In this document: positions 41,176-49,664 of the stretch, piece by piece
How positions within the stretch are numbered: position 1 is the first letter of the stretch
Layout: each line of letters starts with the position of its first letter
Origin: Lutimaribacter pacificus
GTDB lineage: Bacteria > Pseudomonadota > Alphaproteobacteria > Rhodobacterales > Rhodobacteraceae
DNA: 64,000 bases
Direction: 5' to 3'
Assembly (NCBI RefSeq): GCF_900142185.1
Contig: NZ_FQZZ01000002.1
Location: 124,001-188,000, forward strand
Notes under the pieces: model-generated
What the model saw: the letters and a program-made list of their open reading frames with translations, nothing else
Told to the model about the DNA's origin: nothing
Databases searched by the model: none
Made by a program: the position numbers and the translations under genes

Positions 41176-42615
41176 TCAGGCGGCGTCCCAGCCCGAGACG
41201 GCCTTGACCTCAAGGAAATCCTCGATGCCCCAGACCCCGCCTTCGCGGCCGTTGCCCGACTGTTTCATGCCGCCGAAGGGCGCACCGGCGCCGCGCGAAT
41301 TGCCGTTCATTTCCACCATGCCCGAGCGCAGTTGCAGCGCCAGCCGGTTGGCCCGCGATCCGTCCTGCGTCTGGACATAGTTGGTCAGCCCGTAAACCGT
41401 GTCATTGGCGATCTGCACCGCCTCTTCCTCGGTCTCGAAGGGGATGATCGACAGCACCGGGCCAAAAATTTCCTCGCGCGCGATGGTCATGTCGTTGGTG
41501 ACATCGGCAAAGACCGTGGGCCGCACGAAGAATCCCTTGTTGAACCCTTCGGGGCGACCGGGGCCGCCGGCGACAAGGCGCGCGCCTTCCTCGATGCCCT
41601 TTTCGATCAGGCCCTGGATCTTGTTCCACTGGGCCTCGTTCACCACCGGGCCGATATGCCGGCCCTCTTCGCTGGCGGGGCCGACCGTGACGCTGTTCGC
41701 GACCTCGGCCGCGGTTTCCACGGCCTTGTCGTAAACACCCTTCTGCACAAGCATCCGGCTGGGGGCGTTACAGCTTTGGCCGGTGTTGTTCATCATGTGC
41801 AGCACGCCGCGCTTGACCGCCTTGTCGTCGGCATCGGCAAAGACGATGTTGGCGCCCTTGCCACCCAGTTCCAGGTGCACGCGTTTCAGCGTGTCGGCCG
41901 CGTTCTTGGAGATCGCGATGCCGGCGCGGGTCGAGCCGGTAAAGCTGACCATATCCACGTCCTTGTGGCCGGAAAGCTGGCTGCCGACCCCGGCACCGTC
42001 GCCGTTCACCAGGTTGAACACGCCCTTGGGGAAACCGGCCTCGTGCATCATCTCGGCGAAAAGCAGCGCGTCGAGCGGGCTTTCCTCGGACGGTTTCAGG
42101 ACCATCGTGCAGCCGGCGATGGCGGCGGCGATCACCTTGAGCGTGATCTGGTTCATCGGCCAGTTCCACGGCGTGATCAGCGCGCAGACGCCCACCGCCT
42201 CGCGCACGATGCGGTCGTTGGGGGCGTGATCGCCCAGCGGCCGGATGAATTCGAACCCTTCGGCGGCCTTCAGGAAGTTCTTGATATGGCTGTAACCCGC
42301 GCCCCATTGCTGGGTCCGGGCCATGTCGATCGGCGCGCCCATTTCAAGGCTGATGGCCTGTGCCATGTCCTCGGCGCGGGCCTTGTAGATTTCGGCCAGC
42401 TTCCCGATCAGAGCGAGACGCTCGGCGACGGGTGTCGCCATCCAGCCGGGAAGCGCCGCCCTGGCCGCCGCAACGGCGGCATCGGTATCGGCCTTACCGC
42501 CCAGCGAGATGACGGCGCAGGGCTCTTCGGTGGTGGGGTTGATGACGTGATGGTCGCGGCCCTCTTTCGGGTCGACCCATTCACCGTTAATGTAGAACTG
42601 GCGTTTTTCGATCAT
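41176..42615 (-). CDS. Aldehyde dehydrogenase family protein
   Basis: This 479-residue NAD(P)-dependent enzyme has the catalytic Glu in HLELGGKGANIVF (about 249-261) and the catalytic Cys in MNNTGQSCNAPSRMLV (about 276-291). The Rossmann region includes NWPMNQITLKVIAAAIAGCTMVLKPSE. The C-terminal PFGGMKQSGNGREGG is standard. The ATG at 42615 follows GGAGG at ideal distance. The substrate cannot be deduced; no pathway genes are adjacent. Confidence 0.93.
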   Translation of the reverse strand: MIEKRQFYINGEWVDPKEGRDHHVINPTTEEPCAVISLGGKADTDAAVAAARAALPGWMATPVAERLALIGKLAEIYKARAEDMAQAISLEMGAPIDMARTQQWGAGYSHIKNFLKAAEGFEFIRPLGDHAPNDRIVREAVGVCALITPWNWPMNQITLKVIAAAIAGCTMVLKPSEESPLDALLFAEMMHEAGFPKGVFNLVNGDGAGVGSQLSGHKDVDMVSFTGSTRAGIAISKNAADTLKRVHLELGGKGANIVFADADDKAVKRGVLHMMNNTGQSCNAPSRMLVQKGVYDKAVETAAEVANSVTVGPASEEGRHIGPVVNEAQWNKIQGLIEKGIEEGARLVAGGPGRPEGFNKGFFVRPTVFADVTNDMTIAREEIFGPVLSIIPFETEEEAVQIANDTVYGLTNYVQTQDGSRANRLALQLRSGMVEMNGNSRGAGAPFGGMKQSGNGREGGVWGIEDFLEVKAVSGWDAA

Positions 42616-42867
42616 GTCGGAACCTCCGCAAATCAGGGGATCGCCGCCCATCGGACCGGCGATTTGGCAACACTCTGTCACCGTCGCGCGGGCAGGACAA
42701 GCCGCGTGACAGTGATTTGATCAAATTTTCCCTGTGCGGATTCCGGCCGGTCTTTGCGACATCCCGCCGCTCTGTGCCAATCGGCATGCCGGCACGTCTG
42801 GTAATCTTGAGTTTAGAATGTATCTAAAACTGTCATACACACCTGACCCTTTTGAAAGGATTGTAAA
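42616..42867. promoter_or_regulatory. Divergent spacer, aldehyde dehydrogenase / peroxiredoxin
   Basis: This 252-nt region contains promoters for both genes. The peroxiredoxin side carries an Irr-like palindrome (listed separately) and an AT-rich tract. I did not find a convincing -35/-10 pair. Confidence 0.4.
42812..42828. promoter_or_regulatory. Irr-like box upstream of the peroxiredoxin gene
   Basis: TTTAGAATGTATCTAAA has perfect arms TTTAGA/TCTAAA and differs at only three of 17 positions from the box before mbfA (17575-17591). It fits the TTTAGAA-N3-TTCTAAA iron control element with one mismatch. It lies 40 nt before the peroxiredoxin ATG. Confidence 0.6.
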
Positions 42868-43521
42868 ATGGGCTTGAGAATCAACGATATCGTTCCCGAT
42901 TTCACCGCCGCGACCGACCAGGGCGAGATCACCTTTCACGACTGGATCGGCGACGACTGGGCGATCCTGTTCTCGCACCCCAAGGATTTCACACCGGTCT
43001 GCACGACCGAGTTCGGCGCCGTGGCGCAACTGGCCGATGAATGGGCAAAGCGCAACACCAAGGTGATCGGCCTGTCGGTGGACGGTGTGGACGAGCATGT
43101 GAAGTGGAAATCGGATATCGAGGGCTATGCCGGCGCCAAGGCGACATTTCCGATCATCGCCGACAAGGACCTGGCCGTTTCCAAGGCGTTCGACATGCTG
43201 CCGGCCGATGCCTACCTGCCCGATGGGCGCACCGCCGCCGATTCGGCCTCTGTGCGTTCGGTCTTCATCATCAGCCCGGACAAGAAGGTGCAGCTGATCA
43301 TGACCTACCCGATGTCGGTCGGCCGCAACTTTGCCGAGGTCGTGCGCGCGCTGGACGCGCTGCAGGCGACATATGGCAACCCGATTGCCACCGGCGCGAA
43401 CTGGACCGCGGGCGAGGACGTGATCGTGGCGCTGACGCTGAACGACGATCAGGCACGCGAGAAGTTCGGCGAAATCGACGTCAAGCTGCCCTATCTGCGC
43501 ACGACAAGGCACGACGCCTGA
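42868..43521 (+). CDS. 1-Cys peroxiredoxin (Prx6 class)
   Basis: This 217-residue thiol peroxidase has the peroxidatic Cys in SHPKDFTPVCTTEF (about 36-49), and it is the only cysteine in the protein. VRSVFIISPDKKVQLIMTYPMSVGRNF and the C-terminal 1-cysPrx extension are typical of the Prx6 class. It reduces hydrogen and organic peroxides with an external thiol donor. The Irr-like box suggests a link to iron status. The gene is monocistronic, with a strong terminator behind it. Confidence 0.93.
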   Translation: MGLRINDIVPDFTAATDQGEITFHDWIGDDWAILFSHPKDFTPVCTTEFGAVAQLADEWAKRNTKVIGLSVDGVDEHVKWKSDIEGYAGAKATFPIIADKDLAVSKAFDMLPADAYLPDGRTAADSASVRSVFIISPDKKVQLIMTYPMSVGRNFAEVVRALDALQATYGNPIATGANWTAGEDVIVALTLNDDQAREKFGEIDVKLPYLRTTRHDA

Positions 43522-43551
43522 TACGGCCCGGCGGTATCGCAAAAGAGGACA

Positions 43552-43582
43552 GGGGGCCCCTGCACGGGGCCCCTTTTCTTTT
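43552..43582 (+). terminator. Rho-independent terminator of the peroxiredoxin gene
   Basis: GGGGCCCC (43553-43560) and GGGGCCCC (43566-43573) form a hairpin with loop TGCAC, followed by TTTTCTTTT. It lies about 30 nt after the stop codon. Confidence 0.9.
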
Positions 43583-43658
43583 GTGCGGAAATCGGGTCTT
43601 ACCCCGGACGCGCGGCTGTGGCAGGCTGGGCACCGTTGCCGCGACAGGAGAGGCGCGC

Positions 43659-44165
43659 ATGACGTCACCGCGCACAGGCGTGAAGAAACCACCCATGATC
43701 ATCGGCTGGCGGGAAAGGATCGCCCTGCCCGAACTGGGTATCCCGCTGGTTCAGGCCAAGATCGACACCGGCGCGCGCAGCTCGGCCCTCCATGCGACCC
43801 ATATCCGCCCGTTCGAAAAGGACGGGCAGGATTGGGTGCGGTTCCACATTCCCCATGCCAGCGGGTTACGTGCCCGCGATGTCGAGGCGCCGCTGCTGGG
43901 GGAACGCGCGGTCAAGAACACCAGCGGCGCTCCGCAGGACCGCATGGTGATCGAAACGCTTTTGGTCCTGGGAAACCGCCACTGGCATATCGAGGTCACG
44001 CTGGCCGACCGCGCCAACATGACCATGCCGATCATCCTGGGCCGCACCGCCATAAGGCGCCGGCGCATCCTGGTGGATGCGGGCCGGTCGTTTCTTGCGG
44101 GTGAGCCGGGCCCGGCAGCGTCGGGCAAAAGACACGAACAGGACCGGAAGGAGGCCCTGCCATGA
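43659..44165 (+). CDS. ATP-dependent zinc protease family protein (RimB-like, PF05618)
   Basis: This 168-residue protein has the family's retropepsin-like motif: [32 protein letters not shown] (about 15-46, active-site-like DTGA), then [23 protein letters not shown]. Members sit beside rimK and have been proposed to cut or sense polyglutamylated targets; the ATP-dependent zinc protease name comes from annotation history. The gene starts at the ATG at 43659 after AGGAG and overlaps rimK by four bases. Confidence 0.85.
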   Translation: MTSPRTGVKKPPMIIGWRERIALPELGIPLVQAKIDTGARSSALHATHIRPFEKDGQDWVRFHIPHASGLRARDVEAPLLGERAVKNTSGAPQDRMVIETLLVLGNRHWHIEVTLADRANMTMPIILGRTAIRRRRILVDAGRSFLAGEPGPAASGKRHEQDRKEALP

Positions 44166-45067
44166 AGATAGCGATGCTGACGCGCAACCCGCGTCTTTAT
44201 TCCCACCGCCGCCTCGTCGAGGCCGCGGAAGAGCGTGGTCACGAGCTGGAGATGATCAACACGCTGCGCTGTTCGATGAACATCGCCTCGCGCCGGCCCG
44301 AAATCTATTACGACGGGTCGAAACTGCCGAAATACGATGCGGTGATTCCACGGATCGGCGCCTCGATCACCTTTTACGGGCTGGCCGTTCTGCGCCAGTT
44401 CGAGATGCAGGGCACCTATCCGCTGAACGAGTCCGTGGCGATCGGGCGAAGCCGTGACAAGCTGCGCTCGATGCAGTTGCTGGCGCGGGACGGGATCGGG
44501 CTGCCGGTCACCACCTTCGCCCACGATCCGAAAAAAGCCGAAGAGGTCATGTCGCTGGCCGGGGGCACGCCGGTGGTGATCAAGCTGCTTGAGGGCACGC
44601 AGGGTATCGGCGTGGTGCTGGCCGACACCGCGCGATCCGCCAAATCGGTGATCGAGGCGTTTCGCGGCGCGGGCGTGAACATCCTTGTGCAGGAGTTCAT
44701 CAAAGAGGCCGGCGGCACCGATATCCGCGCCTTCGTCATCGGCGGCAAGGTCGTGGCGGCGATGCAGCGCACCGGGGCCGAGGGCGAGTTCCGGTCGAAC
44801 CTGCACCGGGGCGGCTCGGCCAAGTCGGTCAAGATCACGCCCGAGGAACGCTCGACCGCGGTGCGCGCGGCCAAGTCGATGGGGCTGAACGTCTGCGGCG
44901 TGGACATGCTGCGCTCGAACCACGGGCCGGTGGTGATGGAGGTCAACAGCTCGCCCGGGCTGGAGGGCGTGGAAAAGGCCACCGGCAAGGACATCGCCGG
45001 CATGATCATCGACTTCATCGGCAAGAATGCCCGCGACGGCGCCACCCGGACCAAGGGCAAGGGATGA
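44162..45067 (+). CDS. rimK: RimK-family ATP-grasp alpha-L-glutamate ligase
   Basis: This 301-residue protein matches RimK in length and motifs. It starts [21 protein letters not shown], then [19 protein letters not shown], and has ATP-grasp segments [18 protein letters not shown] (about 139-156), [19 protein letters not shown] and [26 protein letters not shown], which hold the metal-binding Asp, Glu and Asn. RimK adds glutamates to the C-terminus of ribosomal protein S6 and makes poly-alpha-glutamate. Stop and start overlaps with both neighbours show a tight three-gene operon. Confidence 0.92.
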   Translation: MKIAMLTRNPRLYSHRRLVEAAEERGHELEMINTLRCSMNIASRRPEIYYDGSKLPKYDAVIPRIGASITFYGLAVLRQFEMQGTYPLNESVAIGRSRDKLRSMQLLARDGIGLPVTTFAHDPKKAEEVMSLAGGTPVVIKLLEGTQGIGVVLADTARSAKSVIEAFRGAGVNILVQEFIKEAGGTDIRAFVIGGKVVAAMQRTGAEGEFRSNLHRGGSAKSVKITPEERSTAVRAAKSMGLNVCGVDMLRSNHGPVVMEVNSSPGLEGVEKATGKDIAGMIIDFIGKNARDGATRTKGKG

Positions 45068-46110
45068 CGGCACGGCCCGCCCCCTTCGTTCTGGCCGGGC
45101 AGGAGGTGGCCGCCGGCACCCGCCGGGTGATCGAGGTGCCGGTATCGTCGTTTTCCGATCACACCCCGGTCAGCCTGTCGGTGCAGGTGGTGCATGGCCG
45201 CCGCCCCGGCCCGGTGATGTTCGTCAGCGCCGCGATTCACGGCGACGAGGTGATCGGCGTGGATATCGTGCGCCGCCTGTTGCGGGCCAAGCCGGTCAAT
45301 GCGCTGGCCGGCACGCTGATGGCGGTGCCGATCGTCAACACCTTCGGCTTCCTGAACCATTCCCGCTATCTGCCGGACCGGCGCGATCTGAACCGCTGTT
45401 TTCCCGGCTCGCCCTCAGGCTCGCTGGGGGCGCGGCTGGCGCATATCTTCCTGACCGAGGTGGTGGCCCGTGCGAATTTCGGGATCGACCTGCATTCGGC
45501 CGCGATCCAGCGCAACAACCTGCCGCAGATCCGCCTGACCGCTGGCAACAAGCGCCTGCTGCAGATGGGCGAGGCGTTCGGCGCGCCGGTCATGATGACC
45601 TCGAAACTGCGCGACGGATCATTGCGCATGGCGGCCGAGGATATGGGCGTGGACGTGCTGCTATACGAGGCGGGCGAGGGGCTGCGGTTTGACGAACTGG
45701 CCGCGCGGACGGGCGTGGCGGGCATCCTGCGGGTGATGCAGCAGCAGGGCATGATCGGCGCGCGCGGTGTGCCGAGGGGGCGTGCGCGGCCGGTGCTGTG
45801 CGACCACTCCGGCTGGGTCAGGGCCGGGGCCGGGGGGCTGTTCCGCGCGTGGCGGGGTGTCGGTGACCTGGTGGATCAGGGCGACGTGCTGGGCGCCATC
45901 GCCGATCCGTTCGGCGTGGCCGAGGTTGAGGTTCTGGCCGACACGGCGGGGATCGTCGTGGGCCGCACCAACATGCCCGTGGTCAACGAGGGCGACGCGC
46001 TGTTCCACATCGCCCAGACTCCGCGCCCGGCCCATGCCGAGGCCGCGCTGGAAGGGATGGAGGCGCATATGGAGGCCCAGCCCCTGTGGGACGAGGACGA
46101 GATTATCTGA
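45064..46110 (+). CDS. Succinylglutamate desuccinylase/aspartoacylase family (M14-type) protein
   Basis: This 348-residue zinc carboxypeptidase-fold protein has ligands in [18 protein letters not shown] (His-x2-Glu, about 58-75) and [19 protein letters not shown] (His near 141). The [19 protein letters not shown] substrate block is typical of the AstE/AspA group. The C-terminal part is a barrel-like domain. It is encoded directly behind rimK with a four-base overlap; a role removing glutamyl residues made by RimK is plausible but unproven. Confidence 0.87.
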   Translation: MTARPAPFVLAGQEVAAGTRRVIEVPVSSFSDHTPVSLSVQVVHGRRPGPVMFVSAAIHGDEVIGVDIVRRLLRAKPVNALAGTLMAVPIVNTFGFLNHSRYLPDRRDLNRCFPGSPSGSLGARLAHIFLTEVVARANFGIDLHSAAIQRNNLPQIRLTAGNKRLLQMGEAFGAPVMMTSKLRDGSLRMAAEDMGVDVLLYEAGEGLRFDELAARTGVAGILRVMQQQGMIGARGVPRGRARPVLCDHSGWVRAGAGGLFRAWRGVGDLVDQGDVLGAIADPFGVAEVEVLADTAGIVVGRTNMPVVNEGDALFHIAQTPRPAHAEAALEGMEAHMEAQPLWDEDEII

Positions 46111-46116
46111 CGCCGG

Positions 46117-46701
46117 TCAGGCGATCTGGTCCCAGCGCGGGTGCAGCACCACCCTCGCGCCCCTTGCGGCGCGGTCATAAAGGTGGATCACGTGGTCGTT
46201 CACCATCCGCGCGCAGCCGTTGGAACTGGCGGTGCCGATCGTCCAGGGCTGGGTGGTGCCGTGGATGCGCAGATAGGTGTCGCGGTCGCCGTCGAACAGG
46301 TACAGCGCCCGCGCGCCCAGCGGGTTGTTCGGCCCGCCCGGCATCCCGTTGCGGTATTGCCCGTATTTCGCGGGGTTGCGCCGGATCATCGCGTTGGTCG
46401 GGCGCCAGCGCGGCCATTCGGCCTTCCATTTGAGGGTGTATGTGCCCGGCTCCCACAGGTTGGGTTCCGACACGGCCACGGTATAGCGCCACGCCTTGTA
46501 ATCCGGCAGCATCAGGTAGAGCGCATAGAAATTCGGATCGACATGGATTTCGCCCGCCGCGAAATATTGGTCCATTTCAACGATCTTCGGCTCGTATTCC
46601 GGCGGGACGCTGTATCCCCCGCCATGCGCGATGCCCGCGCGCGGAAATGTCAGACCTGCAACCATACCGCCCAGAACGGCGCGACGCGAAACCATCGGCA
46701 A
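46117..46701 (-). CDS. L,D-transpeptidase (YkuD family), exported
   Basis: This 194-residue protein has a twin-arginine-like N-terminus (SRRAVLGGMVAGLTFPRAGIAHG). The YkuD catalytic block is RIHGTTQPWTIGTASSNGCARMVN (about 145-168), with the His and the nucleophile Cys. It cross-links peptidoglycan or attaches proteins to it in the periplasm. ATGs at 46701 and 46695 are both possible. It ends 6 nt from the stop of the convergent rimK operon. Confidence 0.93.
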   Translation of the reverse strand: MPMVSRRAVLGGMVAGLTFPRAGIAHGGGYSVPPEYEPKIVEMDQYFAAGEIHVDPNFYALYLMLPDYKAWRYTVAVSEPNLWEPGTYTLKWKAEWPRWRPTNAMIRRNPAKYGQYRNGMPGGPNNPLGARALYLFDGDRDTYLRIHGTTQPWTIGTASSNGCARMVNDHVIHLYDRAARGARVVLHPRWDQIA

Positions 46702-46830
46702 TATCCCCCATACCTTACGCAGCGGACACTACCCAGTGTAGGGCGCGGCAATCAAGACCCCAGAAGTGGTGTTTTTTCCGCAAGTGACGGGATATCGGCG
46801 GATGGGTTGCGCAGATGTACCCCTGCCGGG

Positions 46831-47532
46831 TCAGTTCAGGTGTTCGGCCTCGGCCTCCGGCGCAAGTGCCGGGCCCGCCCCGATGGAATCGAGAAAGAGG
46901 TCGAGCATCTCGGTCCCGGTCGAGGAGGCCGGTGCGTAATCGCCCCCGGCACCGTCCGAAACGCTGAGCGCGATGTCCCACCCCCCGTCTGCGCGGCAGG
47001 CGACGATGCGGCTGGGATTGCCGCTGTCGGGCTGCAACGCGATCAGGCGGCACAGGCCGCGCCCGGTTTCGAAACTGCCCAGCACGCGGAGATTGCCCAG
47101 CCCGGCCACCTGACGCGCCCCGCCGGTCGGCAGCGCCGATACCGCCTGCGCGGCGTCCTGCAATCCCGGCAGGGGATGCGGCGCGCTGCCGTTCAGAACC
47201 CAGCCCAGCCCCAGCCCGATGGCCAGCGAGGCGGCCAGCGCCGCGGGCCAGGCAAATGTGCGCCGCCGGAACGGCACCACCACGGCATCGCCGGACGGGG
47301 TACTTTCACCGGCCCGTTCCACCGCGTCGACCAGGTGCGCGGGGATTTCGGGCTGCGCAAAAGCCGCGCGCAGGGCCGCGGCAGTGTCGGTGAACACCGC
47401 GTATCGCGCGGCAAGCGAGGGGTCGCTTTCGATCCGGGCGCGCAGGGCCTCGGCCTGCGCCTGCTCCAGCTCGCCATCGGCAAGGGCCATCAGCATGTCG
47501 TCACTTACCCCTTCGGTTTCAAAATCGGTCAT
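46831..47532 (-). CDS. Anti-sigma factor, single-pass membrane protein
   Basis: This 233-residue protein has an N-terminal helical anti-sigma domain (DDMLMALADGELEQAQAEALRARIE). A single membrane helix (FAWPAALAASLAIGLGLGWVLNG, about 92-114) and a periplasmic domain of about 120 residues follow. The N-terminal domain lacks the His-Cys-Cys zinc set of ZAS proteins. Its ATG overlaps the sigma gene stop by four bases, the usual ECF sigma/anti-sigma pairing. The outer domain would sense an envelope signal, perhaps involving the nearby secreted subtilase. Confidence 0.9.
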   Translation of the reverse strand: MTDFETEGVSDDMLMALADGELEQAQAEALRARIESDPSLAARYAVFTDTAAALRAAFAQPEIPAHLVDAVERAGESTPSGDAVVVPFRRRTFAWPAALAASLAIGLGLGWVLNGSAPHPLPGLQDAAQAVSALPTGGARQVAGLGNLRVLGSFETGRGLCRLIALQPDSGNPSRIVACRADGGWDIALSVSDGAGGDYAPASSTGTEMLDLFLDSIGAGPALAPEAEAEHLN

Positions 47533-48053
47533 CGCGCCTCTCCTTTGTTGCGCGCCTGTTGCGGTGCGATTTCAAGCTCTTGCGCCAGTGCGCTGCGTGC
47601 GCGTGACAGCCGGCTCATGACAGTGCCCACGGGCAGCTCCAGCGCCTCGGCCACCTCGCGGTAGCGCATCCCCTCGACGCAGACGAGCATCAGGACGCCC
47701 CGGTATTCCGCGGGCAGCCGGTCCATCGCGGCGCGGACGCGGGCCAGTTCCAGCCGCGCCTCGGTGACCTGGCGGCCATCCTCGCCGATCAGCGGCTGGG
47801 TCAGTTCGACCTCGTCTATCGCCACCACGGGGCGGGCAGCGCGGTGCTGGTCGATCCAGGCGTTCCGCATGATGCGGAACAGCCAGCTGTCCAGCCGCGT
47901 GCCCGGCGTGAAACCGGACAGGTTCGCCAACCCCTTTTCCACGGTCTGCTGCACCAGGTCGTCGGCCTGATCCCAACTGGGGGCCAGCGACCGGGCAAAG
48001 GCGCGCAGCCGCGGCAGCAATTCGACGATCTGCTGTTTTTCCGGTGCCGTCAC
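47529..48053 (-). CDS. ECF-type RNA polymerase sigma factor
   Basis: This 174-residue ECF sigma factor has region 2 SWDQADDLVQQTVEKGLANL...LDSWLFRIMRNAWIDQHRA (about 26-73) and region 4 LPAEYRGVLMLVCVEGMRYREVAEALELPVGTVMSRLSRARSAL (about 112-155). The start is the GTG at 48053, giving TAPEKQQIVELLPRLRAFA. The longer frame begins with a TTG at 48104 that falls inside the -10 of its own promoter, so it cannot be the start. A promoter identical in type to those of the subtilase and glycine-rich genes lies 50-76 nt upstream, indicating autoregulation. Confidence 0.92.
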   Translation of the reverse strand: MTAPEKQQIVELLPRLRAFARSLAPSWDQADDLVQQTVEKGLANLSGFTPGTRLDSWLFRIMRNAWIDQHRAARPVVAIDEVELTQPLIGEDGRQVTEARLELARVRAAMDRLPAEYRGVLMLVCVEGMRYREVAEALELPVGTVMSRLSRARSALAQELEIAPQQARNKGEAR

Positions 48054-48102
48054 CTGTTCCGTCCTCTTGTTCGAATCCGCGATTTCCTGCCTGGTTGCAA
48101 TC

Positions 48103-48129
48103 AAAACGCAGGTGAGCGGATTTTATTCC
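48103..48129 (-). promoter_or_regulatory. ECF-type promoter of the sigma/anti-sigma operon
   Basis: On the minus strand: GGAATAAAA (48129-48121), 12 nt, CGTTTTGA (48108-48101). It is one of three near-identical promoters in this locus. The predicted start of transcription near 48096 gives a leader of about 43 nt to the GTG at 48053. Confidence 0.75.
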
Positions 48130-48162
48130 CGACGGCACGCTGAAGAAAACTAATCTTACCGG

Positions 48163-48190
48163 GGAATAAAACGACGGGTGATTTCGTTTT
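48163..48190 (+). promoter_or_regulatory. ECF-type promoter of the subtilase gene
   Basis: GGAATAAAA (48163-48171), 13 nt, CGTTTTGAT (48185-48193). The -35 and -10 blocks match those of the sigma operon almost base for base. The predicted leader to the subtilase ATG is about 45 nt. Confidence 0.75.
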
Positions 48191-48241
48191 GATCTGAAAC
48201 CCCGTCAATCCGCACGATCCGCACCGAGGGAACCCGCACCG

Positions 48242-49594
48242 ATGAGCGACAAAGACGATGCCCCCGACATGAACCGCCGCCGGTTGTTGACACGTATCGG
48301 CCTGGCGGGGCTGACAGCCTATAGCGCGCCCGCGCTGACCCATCTTGGCATGGCCCATGCTTCGGGCGGGGGTGGCGGATCGGGGGGTGGATCGGGCGGA
48401 GGGTCCGGCGGATATGGCGGCGGCGGGTCGGGCGGATGGCGCAACAGCTCGCAACCTGTCCGGCGGCAGGTGCCGCAGCCGCGTGTCGTCCGGCAGGCCC
48501 CGCCCCCGCCGCCCGAGATCGTGCTTTTCGTGCCGGCGGGCACCGATATCGCCCCGGCGGGCGCCCAGGGTTATGTCGTGCGTGGCGAGGCCGCGAATGC
48601 GACACTGGGCGGAACGCTCTACCGGCTCGACCTGCCGGCCGGGCGGACCGTTGACGAAGGCGTTGCGGAACTGTCCGGCCTTCTGCCGGGTGCCCGGGTC
48701 GATGAAAATCACATCTATACCCCCGACGAATTCCTGTGCGACGGAGAGGGCTGCGATGCCTTCGAGATGATCGGCTGGTCCGGCTGGCCCAGCATCCATG
48801 CGCCGCGCATCGGGATGATCGACACCGGCATCAACCGTGACCATCCCGCGTTGCAGGGGCAGAACCTGACCGTCCACCAGGCCGATCTGGGCGGCCGCGC
48901 CGAGGCCGGTCGCCAGCACGGGACCGCGATTGCCGCCATGCTGATCGGGCGGCTGGATTACCGCGTTCCCGGCCTGCTGCCCAATGCCGAACTGATCGGC
49001 GTCGAGGCGTTTCACCGCGGATATTACGGGGAACAGGCCGACGTGTTTTCGCTGGCCTCGGCGATCGACATCCTGCTTGCGGCCGGGGTCAGCGTCATCA
49101 ACATGAGCTTCTCCGGCCCCCCGAACGACATTCTTGAGCAACTGGTCCTGCGCGCGCTTGCGCGTGACGTGGCCATCGTGGCTGCGGCAGGCAATGACGG
49201 CCCCGGTGCGGACCCCGCCTATCCGGCGGCGTTCGGGCCGGTCGTGGCGGTAACGGCGGTCGATCACGCAGAACGCGCCTATCGCCAGGCCAACCAGGGG
49301 ACATATATCAATTTCGCCGCACCGGGCGTGCGGCTGTGGGTGGCGGCCTCGGTCTCGGGCGGGCGGTTGAAATCCGGCACATCCTACGCGGCGCCCTTCG
49401 TCACCGCCTCGCTTGCCGTTCAACGGCTGCGCGCCCCCGCCATGCCGCTGGCCGAGGTTGTCGCCGCAATGGAAAGCTGCGCCAAGGATCTGGGGCAGGC
49501 GGGGCAGGACCAGGTGTTCGGTCACGGGCTGGTGGCGGCGCCGGGGCAGTGTTTTGCCGAAGACGCCGAATTTTTCCCTGCTTCGGGGGAATAA
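48242..49594 (+). CDS. Secreted S8 (subtilisin) family serine protease with glycine-rich N-terminal segment
   Basis: This 450-residue protein has a Tat-like leader (MNRRRLLTRIGLAGLTAYSAP...AHA, cleavage near 40). A glycine-rich stretch (41-66) and a Pro/Arg linker to about 92 follow, then a region of about 90 residues and the subtilase domain. The catalytic triad is complete: Asp194 in IGMIDTGINRDHP, His226 in RQHGTAIA and Ser381 in SGTSYAAPF, with oxyanion Asn318 in AAAGNDGP. The leader and glycine-rich start match the next gene's product. The stop codon lies inside that gene's promoter. It is under its own ECF promoter. Confidence 0.92.
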   Translation: MSDKDDAPDMNRRRLLTRIGLAGLTAYSAPALTHLGMAHASGGGGGSGGGSGGGSGGYGGGGSGGWRNSSQPVRRQVPQPRVVRQAPPPPPEIVLFVPAGTDIAPAGAQGYVVRGEAANATLGGTLYRLDLPAGRTVDEGVAELSGLLPGARVDENHIYTPDEFLCDGEGCDAFEMIGWSGWPSIHAPRIGMIDTGINRDHPALQGQNLTVHQADLGGRAEAGRQHGTAIAAMLIGRLDYRVPGLLPNAELIGVEAFHRGYYGEQADVFSLASAIDILLAAGVSVINMSFSGPPNDILEQLVLRALARDVAIVAAAGNDGPGADPAYPAAFGPVVAVTAVDHAERAYRQANQGTYINFAAPGVRLWVAASVSGGRLKSGTSYAAPFVTASLAVQRLRAPAMPLAEVVAAMESCAKDLGQAGQDQVFGHGLVAAPGQCFAEDAEFFPASGE

Positions 49595-49615
49595 AATCGG
49601 GGCGGCCCCCGTTCT
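49588..49615 (+). promoter_or_regulatory. ECF-type promoter of the glycine-rich gene, overlapping the subtilase stop
   Basis: GGAATAAAA (49588-49596), 13 nt, CGTTCT (49610-49615). The subtilase stop codon TAA (49592-49594) is part of the -35 element. The predicted leader to the ATG at 49665 is about 43 nt, like the two sister promoters. Confidence 0.7.
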
Positions 49616-49664
49616 TCTTGTATGGCCGCGCGATGCGGCAGGATACTGGAAGAGGAGAGAAACG

